Shown here: positions 1 to 8,100 of the stretch, one piece after another
Position numbering within the stretch: position 1 is the first letter of the stretch
Layout: each line of letters opens with the position of its first letter
Source of the DNA: Bacillota bacterium
GTDB lineage: Bacteria; Bacillota; UBA4882; UBA8346
NCBI GenBank assembly: GCA_023426245.1
Contig: JAFABB010000048.1
Coordinates: forward strand, 1-17,291
DNA: 17,291 nt
Reading direction: 5' to 3'
The notes under the pieces: generated by a model
The model's input: the letters and a program-made list of their open reading frames with translations, nothing else
Told to the model about the DNA's origin: nothing
Databases searched by the model: none
Made by a program: the position numbers and the translations under genes

Positions 1-2
1 CA

Positions 3-164
3 ACAGTTGTTTGGGATAGCGGAGAGGACCTTTTGGAAGATACTTTTACCACCTTTGATCTAATAGCCGGGGGAGATTACTATGCGGTGGCTTTTGCTTA
101 TGCGGATGAAAACGGGCGGCCTGCCGAAGTTACCGGCGCGATTTCGGGGTTTACGATAGAGTAG
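3..164 (+). CDS. C-terminal end of a probable surface/extracellular protein (partial)
   Basis: An open frame enters the window from the left and ends at TAG 162-164, giving the last 53 residues of a protein. The visible part is acidic, rich in Gly, Ala, Thr and aromatic residues, has no Cys, and alternates hydrophobic and polar residues (for example AGGDYYAVAFAYADENGRP). This looks like a beta-sandwich such as an Ig-like or fibronectin-type repeat of a secreted or cell-wall protein. A broken Ig-like fragment follows about 65 nt downstream on the same strand, which supports a surface-protein context. The family cannot be named from this piece alone. It could instead be the truncated end of a once longer protein that included the downstream fragment. 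Confidence 0.55.
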   Translation, partial: TVVWDSGEDLLEDTFTTFDLIAGGDYYAVAFAYADENGRPAEVTGAISGFTIE

Positions 165-230
165 ATGCTTTGCGGCGCTGAGTCCCTCTGAAAGGGTGAG
201 TGATAAGATTCTAGGAACCGGGGGGTTTGA

Positions 231-392
231 CAATCGCCTTTTAGCGGTAGCGGCAAGACTTATACGGCGAAAATCGTTCCGTCCGGTCAAGGAGTGGTAA
301 CGGTAAACGTAGCCGCCGGTGTGTCACAGGATTCATCGGGGAACGGGAATGCCGCGGCCACGGAGTTAAGACGGACTTTCATCCTACAATAG
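231..392 (+). pseudogene. Remnant of a bacterial Ig-like domain, no start
   Basis: Between TGA 228-230 and TAG 390-392 the frame reads 53 residues with no start codon or ribosome binding site. It includes FSGSGKTYTAKIVPSGQG, then VVTVNVAAGVSQDSSGNGN. The pattern SGSGxxYTxxIxPxGxGxVTVNVAAGVxxDxxGNGN is characteristic of the C-terminal strands of bacterial Ig-like repeats (Big family) found in large surface proteins. The N-terminal half of the domain is missing and a stop sits directly upstream, so this is a gene remnant. It probably once belonged to, or was duplicated from, the protein that ends at 164. Confidence 0.6.
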
Positions 393-438
393 GATGTTTG
401 CCGGATGTAAAATATAATGAGGTAAACAGCTTTAAAGC

Positions 439-475
439 AAAAATAGCATGGCGCCAATGGTGCCATGCTATTTTT
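439..475 (+). terminator. Strong Rho-independent terminator
   Basis: A 17-bp stem (439-455 with 459-475) closes on a 3-nt AAT loop. All pairs are Watson-Crick except one G-T wobble. The left arm starts with AAAAA and the right arm ends with TTTTT, so the hairpin can act in both directions. It closes the surface-protein remnant region to its left and insulates the small gene starting at 584. Confidence 0.85.
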
Positions 476-583
476 GCCATATATAGCTTAGCCAATATAT
501 ACATAGTATGGAAATATACGCTAGCAGGCACAGGTTCTTGAGATTGGTAACAAACATATTATGAAAGAAAAGGAGGGAATACC

Positions 584-829
584 ATGAGTATCTTTGATCA
601 AGGAATCGAATTCATTGACCAAGGAATTGAAATGTTAGCCAGAAATTGGGGTCATGAAGTTTGGTTATTTGTTCGGCATGAAGATGGCCTTCGATGGGTA
701 TCATTTCGAAAATGCTCCAAAGATGATTTAAAAAGACTATCTGCCATGATCTTTAATGCTCATGGTCCGGTGATAAGGAATGAACTTGAATCCAGCGCTA
801 TACTCAATGACGCAATTTATTTGATATAG
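584..829 (+). CDS. Small protein of unknown function, 81 aa
   Basis: The ATG at 584 is preceded by the ribosome binding site AAAGGAGGG (569-577) at good spacing, and the frame ends in TAG at 829. I do not recognise the family. The N-terminus carries two consecutive 7-residue repeats, FDQGIEF and IDQGIEM, encoded by two similar 21-bp units at 593-634; they would form an amphipathic helix. A central part rich in Trp and charged residues follows (WLFVRHEDGLRWVSF). There is one Cys, no signal peptide and no clear membrane segment, so it is probably cytosolic. The gene stands alone after a strong terminator and before decayed small ORFs, which fits an accessory or phage-derived gene. The strong ribosome binding site supports a real gene; the function is unknown. 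Confidence 0.6.
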   Translation: MSIFDQGIEFIDQGIEMLARNWGHEVWLFVRHEDGLRWVSFRKCSKDDLKRLSAMIFNAHGPVIRNELESSAILNDAIYLI

Positions 830-842
830 GCTTTATACCGTT

Positions 843-1050
843 ATGAGAAAAATCATTCAGCCAATCCTCAACCCGATCATTAATAATCTTATTGATTTAA
901 ATATCATTTTAGTTGTAAAGGAATCTGATTACCAAAATTTGTGGATAGGTTCAAGCGATGAGTACAATGCTTAAATTAATGCCGATTGATCAAATAAATC
1001 TTATTCAATCGGCATTTGAAGCATATAAACCTCAGTATGACGGAGAGTAG
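843..1050 (+). pseudogene. Two overlapping short ORFs, possibly one frameshifted small gene
   Basis: An ORF from ATG 843 to TAA 974 encodes 43 residues containing LNIILVVKESDYQNLWIG. A second, from ATG 958 to TAG 1050 in another frame, encodes 30 residues containing INLIQSAFEAYKPQYDGE. The second begins inside the end of the first. Neither has a convincing ribosome binding site. Joined by a single frameshift near 958 they would give a small protein of about 70 residues whose spacing of hydrophobic residues faintly resembles the 81-aa protein upstream (WLFVRHEDG... followed by a helix). The simplest reading is a decayed gene, perhaps an old paralogue of that small protein. The resemblance is by eye only. 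Confidence 0.3.
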
Positions 1051-1330
1051 CAATCAAGAGCTTCATTCCAGTAAGAAATTGTTTTTTTGGGACATGCTTA
1101 AGAGCATTCAATGTGACAAAAATTGTCATTCCGGTATTCATACAAATGGAGGCGTCAATATTTTATGGGCTTGATTACCATTCCATGTAGCTATTGTTGA
1201 AAAAGCTGCGTGAAAGGAATGGTCGCTTAATGCTTGGGATAATCGGCACGATATGCGGCCAGAAGTTACTCCTATTAACGAGTGGAACCAAAATTATGAC
1301 TATGGAATATTTTGTATCGGCAAGTGTTGA
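1037..1330 (+). pseudogene. Decayed small gene interrupted by two in-frame TGA codons
   Basis: From ATG 1037 a single frame stays protein-like to TGA 1328-1330, interrupted only by TGA at 1172-1174 and 1211-1213. The readable segments include DMLKSIQCDKNCHSGIHTNG, LPFHVAIVEKAA and, after the second stop, EWSLNAWDNRHDMRPEVTP. About 97 residues would result without the stops. The HVAIVEK segment recalls the His-containing strand of NlpC/P60- or CHAP-like cell-wall peptidases, but that is only a suggestion. The ATG overlaps the end of the preceding short ORF and the frame ends just upstream of the lytic transglycosylase gene, so a former cell-wall or phage-lysis group is possible. I read it as a pseudogene. 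Confidence 0.4.
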
Positions 1331-1378
1331 CAAAATATAGAGCGCATCAAAAATAATTTATGAAAGTGAGGTAAGGGA

Positions 1379-2104
1379 ATGAAGAGAAAGGATTGGGTTA
1401 TCGCCGTTATTATATTGGCAATCACAGGATTCGAACTTGTCGGACTCGCATTTTTCCATCAGACCACCAAAAACTATCGACAGGAAATTGTAAAACTGGA
1501 TAATCGCATCGCTCGGTTAAAACAGCAAAAAAAGATTGAATCTAACTCTTATCAAATGAAAATTCAAAAGGTTCGAGAACAAGTTCAAGAAAATGCTGTT
1601 ATCTATGGCTATATTACCGGTTATTTAGCGGTTAGTAATCCAAAATTAATCACGGATGAGCTCTCGGAATTTACCGCGTTGACTGTTAACTATGCGAAAG
1701 AAGCTGGAGTAAGCCCCTATGATTGTCTGACGATTTGTCAAATTGAAAATGGATTTGACCTGCATAAAGTGGGTAAAGCCGGTGAACAAGGACCCGCTCA
1801 ACTGATGGCCACAACATGGAGTGATTATTATAAAGAATTTGGATATAAACCGGAAGACTTTTATAAATGGCAATGTAATTACAGGGTTGCCATCGCTCAT
1901 TTTGCGGAATTATTGAAACGGAATAACAATGACATTAAGACGGCAATCGGCGAGTATAACGGCGGGGGAAGATGGTCACTGATCGCTTCTTCCAGAAACC
2001 ATGTTCGGAAGTTTATGATTGCCAGCCGTGGGGTGTCGGAATTGCGAAAACAAAAGAGGGGGGCTGTCAATGATTACTTAAAAGGGGGTACAATATTGCC
2101 ATAA
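1379..2104 (+). CDS. Membrane-anchored lytic transglycosylase (SLT/goose-lysozyme-like fold)
   Basis: The 241-aa protein has a short basic N-terminus, one membrane segment (about residues 7-26), a charged coiled coil (about 28-75) and a transglycosylase SLT domain (about 95-220) that would face the cell wall. Diagnostic SLT signatures are visible: the catalytic Glu123 in CQIENGF (family pattern ESxF), the GxxGPAQLM motif (135-143, family GLMQLxP) and EYNGGG near Tyr193 (family AYNxG). Such enzymes cleave the MurNAc-GlcNAc bond of peptidoglycan and form 1,6-anhydro-MurNAc. The start is ATG 1379 behind GAGGTAAGGG. The position after small decayed genes, and the lack of a partner secretion or conjugation gene, leave open whether it serves wall remodelling or is left over from a mobile element, where coiled-coil-anchored SLT proteins also occur. 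Confidence 0.8.
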   Translation: MKRKDWVIAVIILAITGFELVGLAFFHQTTKNYRQEIVKLDNRIARLKQQKKIESNSYQMKIQKVREQVQENAVIYGYITGYLAVSNPKLITDELSEFTALTVNYAKEAGVSPYDCLTICQIENGFDLHKVGKAGEQGPAQLMATTWSDYYKEFGYKPEDFYKWQCNYRVAIAHFAELLKRNNNDIKTAIGEYNGGGRWSLIASSRNHVRKFMIASRGVSELRKQKRGAVNDYLKGGTILP

Positions 2105-2319
2105 ATTCTATTTTACTTATCCGATTGGGCTGATTGCGCCGGAAGAAATATTGGCCTAATTTTACAATCCGGTGAAAGTTGCCTTTCGGCTACGAAAGAG
2201 TGATGAACGATATTGCAAGAATACGAACAATGGAATAGAAAAAGGAATCGAGAACCGGAAATTGATATTTTGCAAAGAATCTTTGGCCGTTAAGAACAGT
2301 AAAAGAGAGTGCTTAATGA
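2105..2319 (+). other. Short non-coding stretch with fragmented coding-like pieces
   Basis: After the transglycosylase stop the plus strand reads only short broken pieces, such as FYFTYPIGLIAPEEILA ended by TAA near 2157 and NREPEIDILQRIFGR ended by TAA near 2293, in different frames and without ribosome binding sites. They resemble decayed coding sequence but no family is recognisable. No convincing terminator is seen between the converging genes ending at 2104 and 2320. Confidence 0.25.
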
Positions 2320-2796
2320 TTATAGTAGAGTACTATCTTTTTTTCGCAGATATTCATAATGCCGATAACAGGCATAAAAACATCCATAGACGAGTGGAAA
2401 ACGTAACAATACATGCCAGTGGATTTCAATCAGTAGTCCCGCTTCCTTTAAAAAAGCTCCTATGAATACACCCAGCATAGCATATATACCAATATAGACA
2501 TAGAGTATATATTTTATTTTGCTAACCGGCAAAAAATAAAAAAACAACAATACAGCCGTTGCCCAAGCTAAATTGAGAAATATTGGGGAACCATAAAAAA
2601 CAAATGGGGAAGCGTTGCTATATCGATAAATATTTAATATTTTCATAAGAAGAACTACAATAAAATCAAGTCCTGTTCCCCAAAGTACAGAAAACCAAAA
2701 TAATCTTTTAATTTCTGCCCGAGGAATAAAAACTAAAACAAAAAAAAGCATAACGAGGGCAAACGCAGGGTAATAGAGATTATTTGATAATTCCAA
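2320..2796 (-). CDS. CBO0543-like integral membrane protein
   Basis: This 158-aa protein is on the minus strand. Translation most likely starts at TTG 2796, because the strong ribosome binding site GGAGGA (complement of 2803-2808) lies 6 nt upstream. It has about five hydrophobic segments: near residues 8-25, 31-52, 66-90, 95-118 and 124-145. The overall pattern, an N-terminal helix ending in PRAEIKRLFWF, a GSPIFLNLAW segment and a C-terminal Tyr/Cys-rich helix with a basic tail, resembles the CBO0543 family of small Firmicutes membrane proteins of unknown function, often found near sporulation or membrane genes. That assignment is by pattern only. It is transcribed towards the transglycosylase gene, and the AT-rich 500 bp upstream would hold its promoter. 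Confidence 0.65.
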   Translation of the reverse strand: MELSNNLYYPAFALVMLFFVLVFIPRAEIKRLFWFSVLWGTGLDFIVVLLMKILNIYRYSNASPFVFYGSPIFLNLAWATAVLLFFYFLPVSKIKYILYVYIGIYAMLGVFIGAFLKEAGLLIEIHWHVLLRFPLVYGCFYACYRHYEYLRKKDSTLL

Positions 2797-3302
2797 GCGA
2801 TATCCTCCATTTCAGAGTTACTACTAGTATTGGAAAAAAAACAAAAGCTATACAGCGAAGGTGGAAAGTGGTTAAACAAATGAAATCAGTATGGTGTTCA
2901 CCCAATGGAAGAGGCCTTAGTTGAACGTAACGACATTGAGTTTGATGTATAACAATTGAGATTCAAAAAGTTTATCGTTTCATGGGGAAGCAAATAAATC
3001 TTATGATTTTTAGATAAATCGCGAATAAAAGAACGGGAATGAAGGGTGAGATGATTCATAATATACCGATTGAATGGATTTCATTATACTGGTATTAAGA
3101 TTTCGGTAATTTAAAAAATCGATTCGAAGCCACAAGCATAATACATAGGGAATTAAATTATTTAAGAAATTTATATAAAAAAAGGAATAAATGATATTTC
3201 GAAGAATAAAAAATAATTTAATAAAGCAAAATTATGATAATGCAGCATTAATTTTGAGCATCAATGCACTACTATAACAATTATTTCTAAAGAGGTGTCG
3301 AT
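2797..3302. other. AT-rich intergenic region, no supported gene
   Basis: About 500 bp separate two divergent genes. The right two thirds are very AT-rich with many stops in all frames. On the plus strand near 2885-2950 a short stop-bounded frame reads YGVHPMEEALVERNDIEFDV and ends in TAA at about 2952; it has no usable start signal and may be the tail of a lost gene. The region must contain promoters for the CBO0543-like gene (-) and the DUF2846-like gene (+), but I see no box pair good enough to name. Confidence 0.4.
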
Positions 3303-3905
3303 ATGTTTCGAAGATTTTCACATGCAATTATCTGTACTGTGATTTTCGTGCTAATGGGAGCTGTTACATATGCAGGCTATGGATATATGAAGAAATCGGA
3401 GCGCTCAATAACGCCTATACCGGATCAAGCGGTACTCGTTTTTATACGAAACTATTCGTTTGGCTCTTCGAATGCCGCTTCAGTTTTTGATGTATCGGAG
3501 AAGGAAACCAAATTCATTGGAATATTATATAATAATGAAACTAAAATCGTGTATGATGTTGCTCCAGGCGAGCACGCATTTATGGTTGTCGGTGAATCAG
3601 CGGATTTTTTAAAAGCCACAGTGTTGGCAGGAAAAATTTATTACTCATTGGTGCAAGCTAGGATCGGTATGTGGAAAGACCGGTTTTCTTTCCGACCGCT
3701 TCGTCAGTCTGACCTGGCAAGTCACCAATTTGCTGATTGGGATCAACATAGTATTTTAGTCGATAATACCCCGGAGTCTGAAGAATGGGCCAAGAGGAAT
3801 TCCTCGGATATAGATGGGAAACGTTCCCGTTACTGGGCGGCATGGAATGCATTGTCACCTGAACTTCAAGAATCGATGACGCTTAATCCGGAAGATGGAC
3901 GTTAG
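3303..3905 (+). CDS. Secreted or membrane-anchored DUF2846-like protein
   Basis: The 200-aa protein starts at ATG 3303 behind AAAGAGGTG. Residues 1-25 form a basic N-terminus and a hydrophobic stretch, a signal anchor or signal peptide without a lipobox Cys. The following domain (about 40-135) shows the layout of DUF2846-type proteins: an AVLVFIRNYSFGSS strand, a FDVSEKETKFIGILYNN turn, the conserved VAPGEHAFMV (family V-PGEH) and AGKIYYSLVQA (family G-YY). These beta-rich domains are usually exported lipoproteins of unknown role. The C-terminal 60 residues are polar and charged and carry no recognised domain. It is a single gene followed closely by its own terminator (3957-3987). Confidence 0.6.
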   Translation: MFRRFSHAIICTVIFVLMGAVTYAGYGYMKKSERSITPIPDQAVLVFIRNYSFGSSNAASVFDVSEKETKFIGILYNNETKIVYDVAPGEHAFMVVGESADFLKATVLAGKIYYSLVQARIGMWKDRFSFRPLRQSDLASHQFADWDQHSILVDNTPESEEWAKRNSSDIDGKRSRYWAAWNALSPELQESMTLNPEDGR

Positions 3906-3956
3906 AATCAATAATGATAAGGTTTCGGGTTAATTTAAATATCTATAGAAATGATT

Positions 3957-3987
3957 AAAGTCGTCCTGAATTTGGGGCGGCTTTTTT
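3957..3987 (+). terminator. Rho-independent terminator after the DUF2846-like gene
   Basis: GTCGTCC (3960-3966) pairs with GGGCGGC (3975-3981) around an 8-nt loop, with two G-T wobbles. A run of six T follows, extended on the left by AAA. It lies 50 nt after the stop at 3905. Confidence 0.7.
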
Positions 3988-4485
3988 ACTGCCCTTTTTA
4001 TTTATGTTCTTACGTTTTTCTCTTTTTTTTTGAAAAAGGTGGCTTTAAGAAGAGGTTAACGAAGACAAGATGAACAGTAAGATTTACAGGTTTAATAAAT
4101 GGTGAACGGCATTAAACCCGGCAGATTACTTCCCTGAAACATAAAAACCGTATTTCTGCGTATCCCTGTCCCTGCATCTAAAATGCTTTTGGTACCCTAT
4201 AGAAGCTTTTTCTTGATCAGAGGAAGAAAATCGAAGCAAATAACATCGATTATGAACCATGAAATATACGAAAGGGCATGAAAAGAAGAGGTGAAGCGAC
4301 AGGGGTGGTTTTAATTTTGTGTATTTTTGAGCTTTTCGCGGTTGAAAATGTTTTTTGCATAAATTCGGAATGAATACCGGTGATGCTTTTTCGTTTCATC
4401 AACATAAAAAGATAGTGTAAATAGGCCTTAATCCTGATAATCCTAAAATCCGAGGAATTTTTGGCCCAATCTCCGGTCTGCTTTC
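3988..4485. other. Gene-free stretch with one doubtful 31-aa ORF
   Basis: About 500 bp without a supported gene. The only coding-like piece is ATG 4278 to TGA 4373 on the plus strand, 31 residues: a basic start (MKRRGEATG) followed by a hydrophobic stretch (VVLILCIFELFAVENVF). This looks like a signal peptide or single membrane helix whose remainder is missing. The putative ribosome binding site AAAGGG lies only 1 nt from the ATG, so expression is doubtful. A truncated secreted-protein gene is one explanation, chance another. Confidence 0.25.
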
Positions 4486-4603
4486 CGGTATGCGTACGGA
4501 ACAGTTCGGTATGTATACGCGAGAGTCGGTAGGACATACGCAACGGTTCAGTATGTATACGCGGGAGTCGGTAGGACATACGCAACAGTTCGGTATGCCT
4601 ACA
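4486..4603. repeat. 42-bp tandem repeat (minisatellite) with 21-bp substructure
   Basis: Two full 42-bp units lie at 4507-4548 and 4549-4590. They differ at only three or four positions and share the core TATGTATACGCG and GTCGGTAGGACATACGCAAC. They are flanked by partial units: a 21-bp half-like unit at 4486-4506 (CGGTATGCGTACGGAACAGTT type) and a degenerating copy from 4591. Within each unit the halves are related (GGTATGTATACGC against GGACATACGCAAC), which suggests an ancestral period of 21 bp. Because 42 is a multiple of 3 the array stays open in several frames on both strands and creates apparent ORFs that I do not regard as genes. No spacers are present, so it is not CRISPR. Confidence 0.8.
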
Positions 4604-5011
4604 GCGTTTCGAGTATATGGTCGTGACAACACGATGTGTATACAACAACAAGTTAATGGAGATAGGATTCACAGTATTTAAATGAAAAATAATTGATGGC
4701 CGTTTTAATCCTGGGTTATTTTTTTATACCCTCTTGCCCCTCCTAAACCACGATTGCAGCAATGACGCTGTTTCATCCGATAGGTCACACCAAAAAAGGG
4801 GGGTGCCCCTCCGCGGCCATCATTCTCGAAGTTAAGGCCTGACAGGTAAAGGGTTGGCGAGGTAGGAGGGCTATGAATAGTATAAAGACAGGCCGTCGAA
4901 ACGGGTTTTAAATTTTCAAACCTCCTTATTACGATTTGATCAAAAAAAGTTCTGCGATTCTCAGCAGATTATTCCGCCAAACCTTAACCTTCAAGGGTTT
5001 TCTTCATTTTC
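4604..5011. other. Gene-free stretch upstream of the kinase promoter
   Basis: Around 400 bp without a supported gene. It holds an A/T arm pair near 4683-4728 (AAAAATAA with TTATTTTT, loop of about 24 nt, too weak to call a terminator), a GC-rich patch near 4795-4820 (GGGGGGTGCCCCTCC) and a small inverted repeat AACCTT...AAGGGTT at about 4980-4999 just before the kinase promoter. No riboswitch was recognised. Confidence 0.35.
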
Positions 5012-5056
5012 GCTTAAAAGTCGGTTAAGTGGTGGTTAAGTGGTGGCTGGTACAAT
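5012..5056 (+). promoter_or_regulatory. Kinase-gene promoter with tandem 11-bp operator repeats and extended -10
   Basis: Two perfect copies of GGTTAAGTGGT lie head to tail at 5023-5033 and 5034-5044, with a degenerate third copy (GCTTAAAAGTC) at 5012-5022. They are followed by TGG and TACAAT (5048-5056), an extended -10 element. No -35 box is seen; the repeats occupy its place, which is typical of activator-dependent promoters. The 11-bp period puts the copies on one face of the helix. The core GTTAAG resembles the half-sites bound by LytTR-type regulators such as AgrA, but with a shorter period. The same arrangement occurs at 8456-8489 before the peptide gene. Predicted transcription would start near 5062 and leave a leader of about 78 nt before the kinase. 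Confidence 0.7.
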
Positions 5057-5139
5057 AAAAAGGAGGAAGAACGGGGTAGCAGATAGTAAGGGCAGCCCGT
5101 AAAAAAAAAGAAAATCTTAAACAAAGCGGGAATTGTAAA

Positions 5140-8100
5140 ATGATGCAGCTAGTAACCAAAAAGCGGATTTTGATGCTGCTCTCCAGTATCTTCTTTACAG
5201 GAGCTGTTTTGATAGGTTTTTTTTGTTTTTTAAAACCAAAGGCCATCCATCCGGTGAACGGCCAATTGGATTTGAAAAGTTGGAATTGCAGTCGGGATGG
5301 ATATTTAAGCCTAAACGGCGGGTGGCAATTTTACTGGAAACGCTTTCTGTCTTACCGGGATGTTGCAGTCGGCGGTCCGCTAACTTATGTGTCGGTTGAT
5401 GTACCCTCTGTCTGGAACAGCTATCAAATAAGCGGCAAAAATCTGCCCGGTTTTGGGTACGGAACCTATCGGCTTAAGGTGATCAATGCGCCGGTAGGAA
5501 AGGCGTTGGCAATCAGAATGCCCACTGTTGCGACAGCCTATAAATTATATATCGACGATCACCTTGCTTGCTCAAGTGGAAAGGTCAGTATGGACCAAGG
5601 ACAATTTTTGCCCGGATGTAAGCCGCAGGAGGTGGAGTTTAGGCCGGGAGTAAAGAGTTTTGAGCTGATAATTCAGGTCGCTAATTTTATATACGCCCAA
5701 GGCGGTATGTGCTATCCTGTCTATCTGGGAACAGCGGAGCAAATACGGAACATGAGTAAGGCCATCGCCGATAAGGATTTGTTTTTATTTGGCGCTCTGA
5801 CCATTATGGCATTTTACTATATGGGTATTTTCCTAATGCGGCCTGCGGATAAGAGTAGCCTGTATTTTGTATGGATGTGCATCTTATTGGCAAGCATCAC
5901 CGCCATATCCGGGGATTTTCTGATATATCGCCTGCTCCCCTTTATAAGCTATCAGGTAATCATTGCGATTTATTATATTATCTTGTGCTCCTTTTCCGTT
6001 TGTGCCGCCTTTATAATCGGGGAGCTCTTTCCGGAGGAAAATTCAAGGCTTGTTTTGAGAGCGGCTTTTGGGTATGCTGCGGGCATGATGCTGTTGATCC
6101 TGACAACCCCGCTTTCCTTTTATTCCCGGTTGTTCCATCTCGTTATGGCCGCCGCAATTCTGATCGGCGGATATTGTCTCTTTACTTTAACCATAGCGTT
6201 TCTAAGAGGCAAAAAGGATTCATTAGGCGGATTTCTGGGAGTGCTGGCGGTCATTGGATGCACTATCCATGATATTTTATTCCAGAGTAACGCGAGCCAA
6301 CTTGGGACCCTCATTATATTGTTAATGCAACCTTTCATCCTCGCCAGGAGATTTTCAGAGTCATTCAGAAATGTCCAAGAACTGTCTCAAAAGCTCCTGG
6401 AATTCGACAAAATTAAGGATGAATTCCTGGCAAACACTTCCCACGAATTACGGACTCCTTTAAACGGTATTTTAGGAATCACTGAGGCGATGCTCAGGGA
6501 GAGTGAAGGTGAAATCAATAAAAATCAAAAGCAAAGTCTGGCGCTTATCGCTGGAAACAGCCGAAGATTGGCCAATCTGGTGAATGATATATTGGATTAT
6601 TCCAAGCTGAAACACGGTGATATCAGGCTGAATATTAAACCAATGCGGGTCGATGGCTTGATTCTGACCGTGGTCAATGTGTTTCAAAAGTTAAGTAAAT
6701 CCAAGGAGATTGAAATATTTTCCGATTTGCCCGCTGGAATGCCTGCCGTACTGGCTGATGAGAACCGGGTGGTACAGATATTGTACAATCTGATTGGCAA
6801 TGCCGCCAAGTTCACAGCCCAGGGTTATATCGAAGTTTCGGCGAAGGTAACTGGGGCGGTTTTGGAGATTTGCGTAAAAGATACCGGAGCCGGCATCCCG
6901 GAAGAAAAACTGGCTGACATTTTTAAATCGTTTGAACAGGTGGATACATCGCTAACCCGTAAATATGGAGGCACAGGCCTTGGGCTTTCGATCACCAAAC
7001 AACTGGTGGAACTGCAAGGGGGCAACATCCGGGTTGAGTCGGCTCCGGGAAAAGGCTCAAAGTTCATTTTCACCTTGCCGGTTGCGAAAGAATTCCCTCT
7101 GGAAAATGATCTTGTACTACCTGAACTGGCGGTAATGATGCATGATGAAACAGTGGTATCATCGATTAAACAAAAAGCCATTCATGAAGGGCATCTCCTT
7201 TTGGTTGATGATGATCCGGTTAACCTCCAATCTTCTGCCGCCTTGCTGCGGACCGGCGGTTTTGGCGTTACCGCCGTAAACAGCGGCAAAGTTGCATTGG
7301 AGGAGCTGGGTAGAGTTCGTGACTATTCTTTAGTGATCTTGGATGTGATGATGCCCGAAATGTCCGGCTATGAGGTCTGTCGAAAAATTCGGGAACAGAA
7401 ATCCCATTTTGAGCTTCCAGTGTTGATGCTGACAGCTAAGACTGGGCCGGCAGATATTTTAGTGGGTTTTACGGCAGGAGCTAACGATTATCTGGCCAAA
7501 CCCTTTGAACCGGAAGAAATGCTGGCTAGAGTCAGGACGCTGGTAAATCTGAAATTGTCGGTGGATAAGGCAATCGCTGCTGAAGTCGCATTTATGCAGG
7601 CCCAGATTAAACCGCACTTTTTGTATAACGCCTTGAATACCATCTCCTGTTTTTGTGATACAGATCCGGAGCAGGCCCGGCAACTCATCGACCAATTTTC
7701 CAACTATTTACGGCAAAGTTTTGATTTCAAAAACCCGGCCATGTATGTTTCGATTGCTCATGAGATCGGTCTGCTGCGATCATATCTCGAGATTGAAAAG
7801 GCGCGTTTTGGCGATCAATTAAAAGTGGTGTTTGATATAGATGAACTCCCCGGAGTGCAAATCCCGCCTCTTTCGATACAACCCCTGGTTGAAAATGCTA
7901 TTCATCATGGAATTAGGAAAAAAGGGGGCAGTGGTATGGTTTCCGTTGTCATCAAAAATACCGGCGAAGGGGTTCTAGTTTTGGTGAAGGATGATGGAGC
8001 GGGCATTGCTCCTGAAAAATTAGGGAGGATTTTTAAGTCCGATAGCAACCGCTCGGTAGGACTATGGAATATCGACAACAGGCTCAAAAAACTTTTTGGG

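Noticed and set aside
1425..1436. CAGGATTCGAAC, which on the minus strand reads like a tRNA T-arm (GTTCGAATCCTG).
   Set aside because: It lies inside the transglycosylase coding sequence and no acceptor, D or anticodon arms can be built around it.
2172..2465. 97-aa open frame on the plus strand.
   Set aside because: It has no ribosome binding site, overlaps the end of the well-supported CBO0543-like gene on the other strand, and its composition is not protein-like.
4486..4603. Possible CRISPR array.
   Set aside because: Units are directly adjacent without unique spacers, and no cas gene is present.
4250..4681. Open frames on both strands over the tandem repeat (140 aa and 77 aa minus, 63 aa plus).
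   Set aside because: They exist because a 42-bp repeat keeps several frames open; none has a convincing ribosome binding site or recognisable domain.
5058..5065. Strong ribosome-binding-site-like AAAGGAGG just after the kinase promoter, suggesting a small leader gene.
   Set aside because: No start codon with an open frame follows at usable distance, and the predicted transcription start falls inside or next to this motif.
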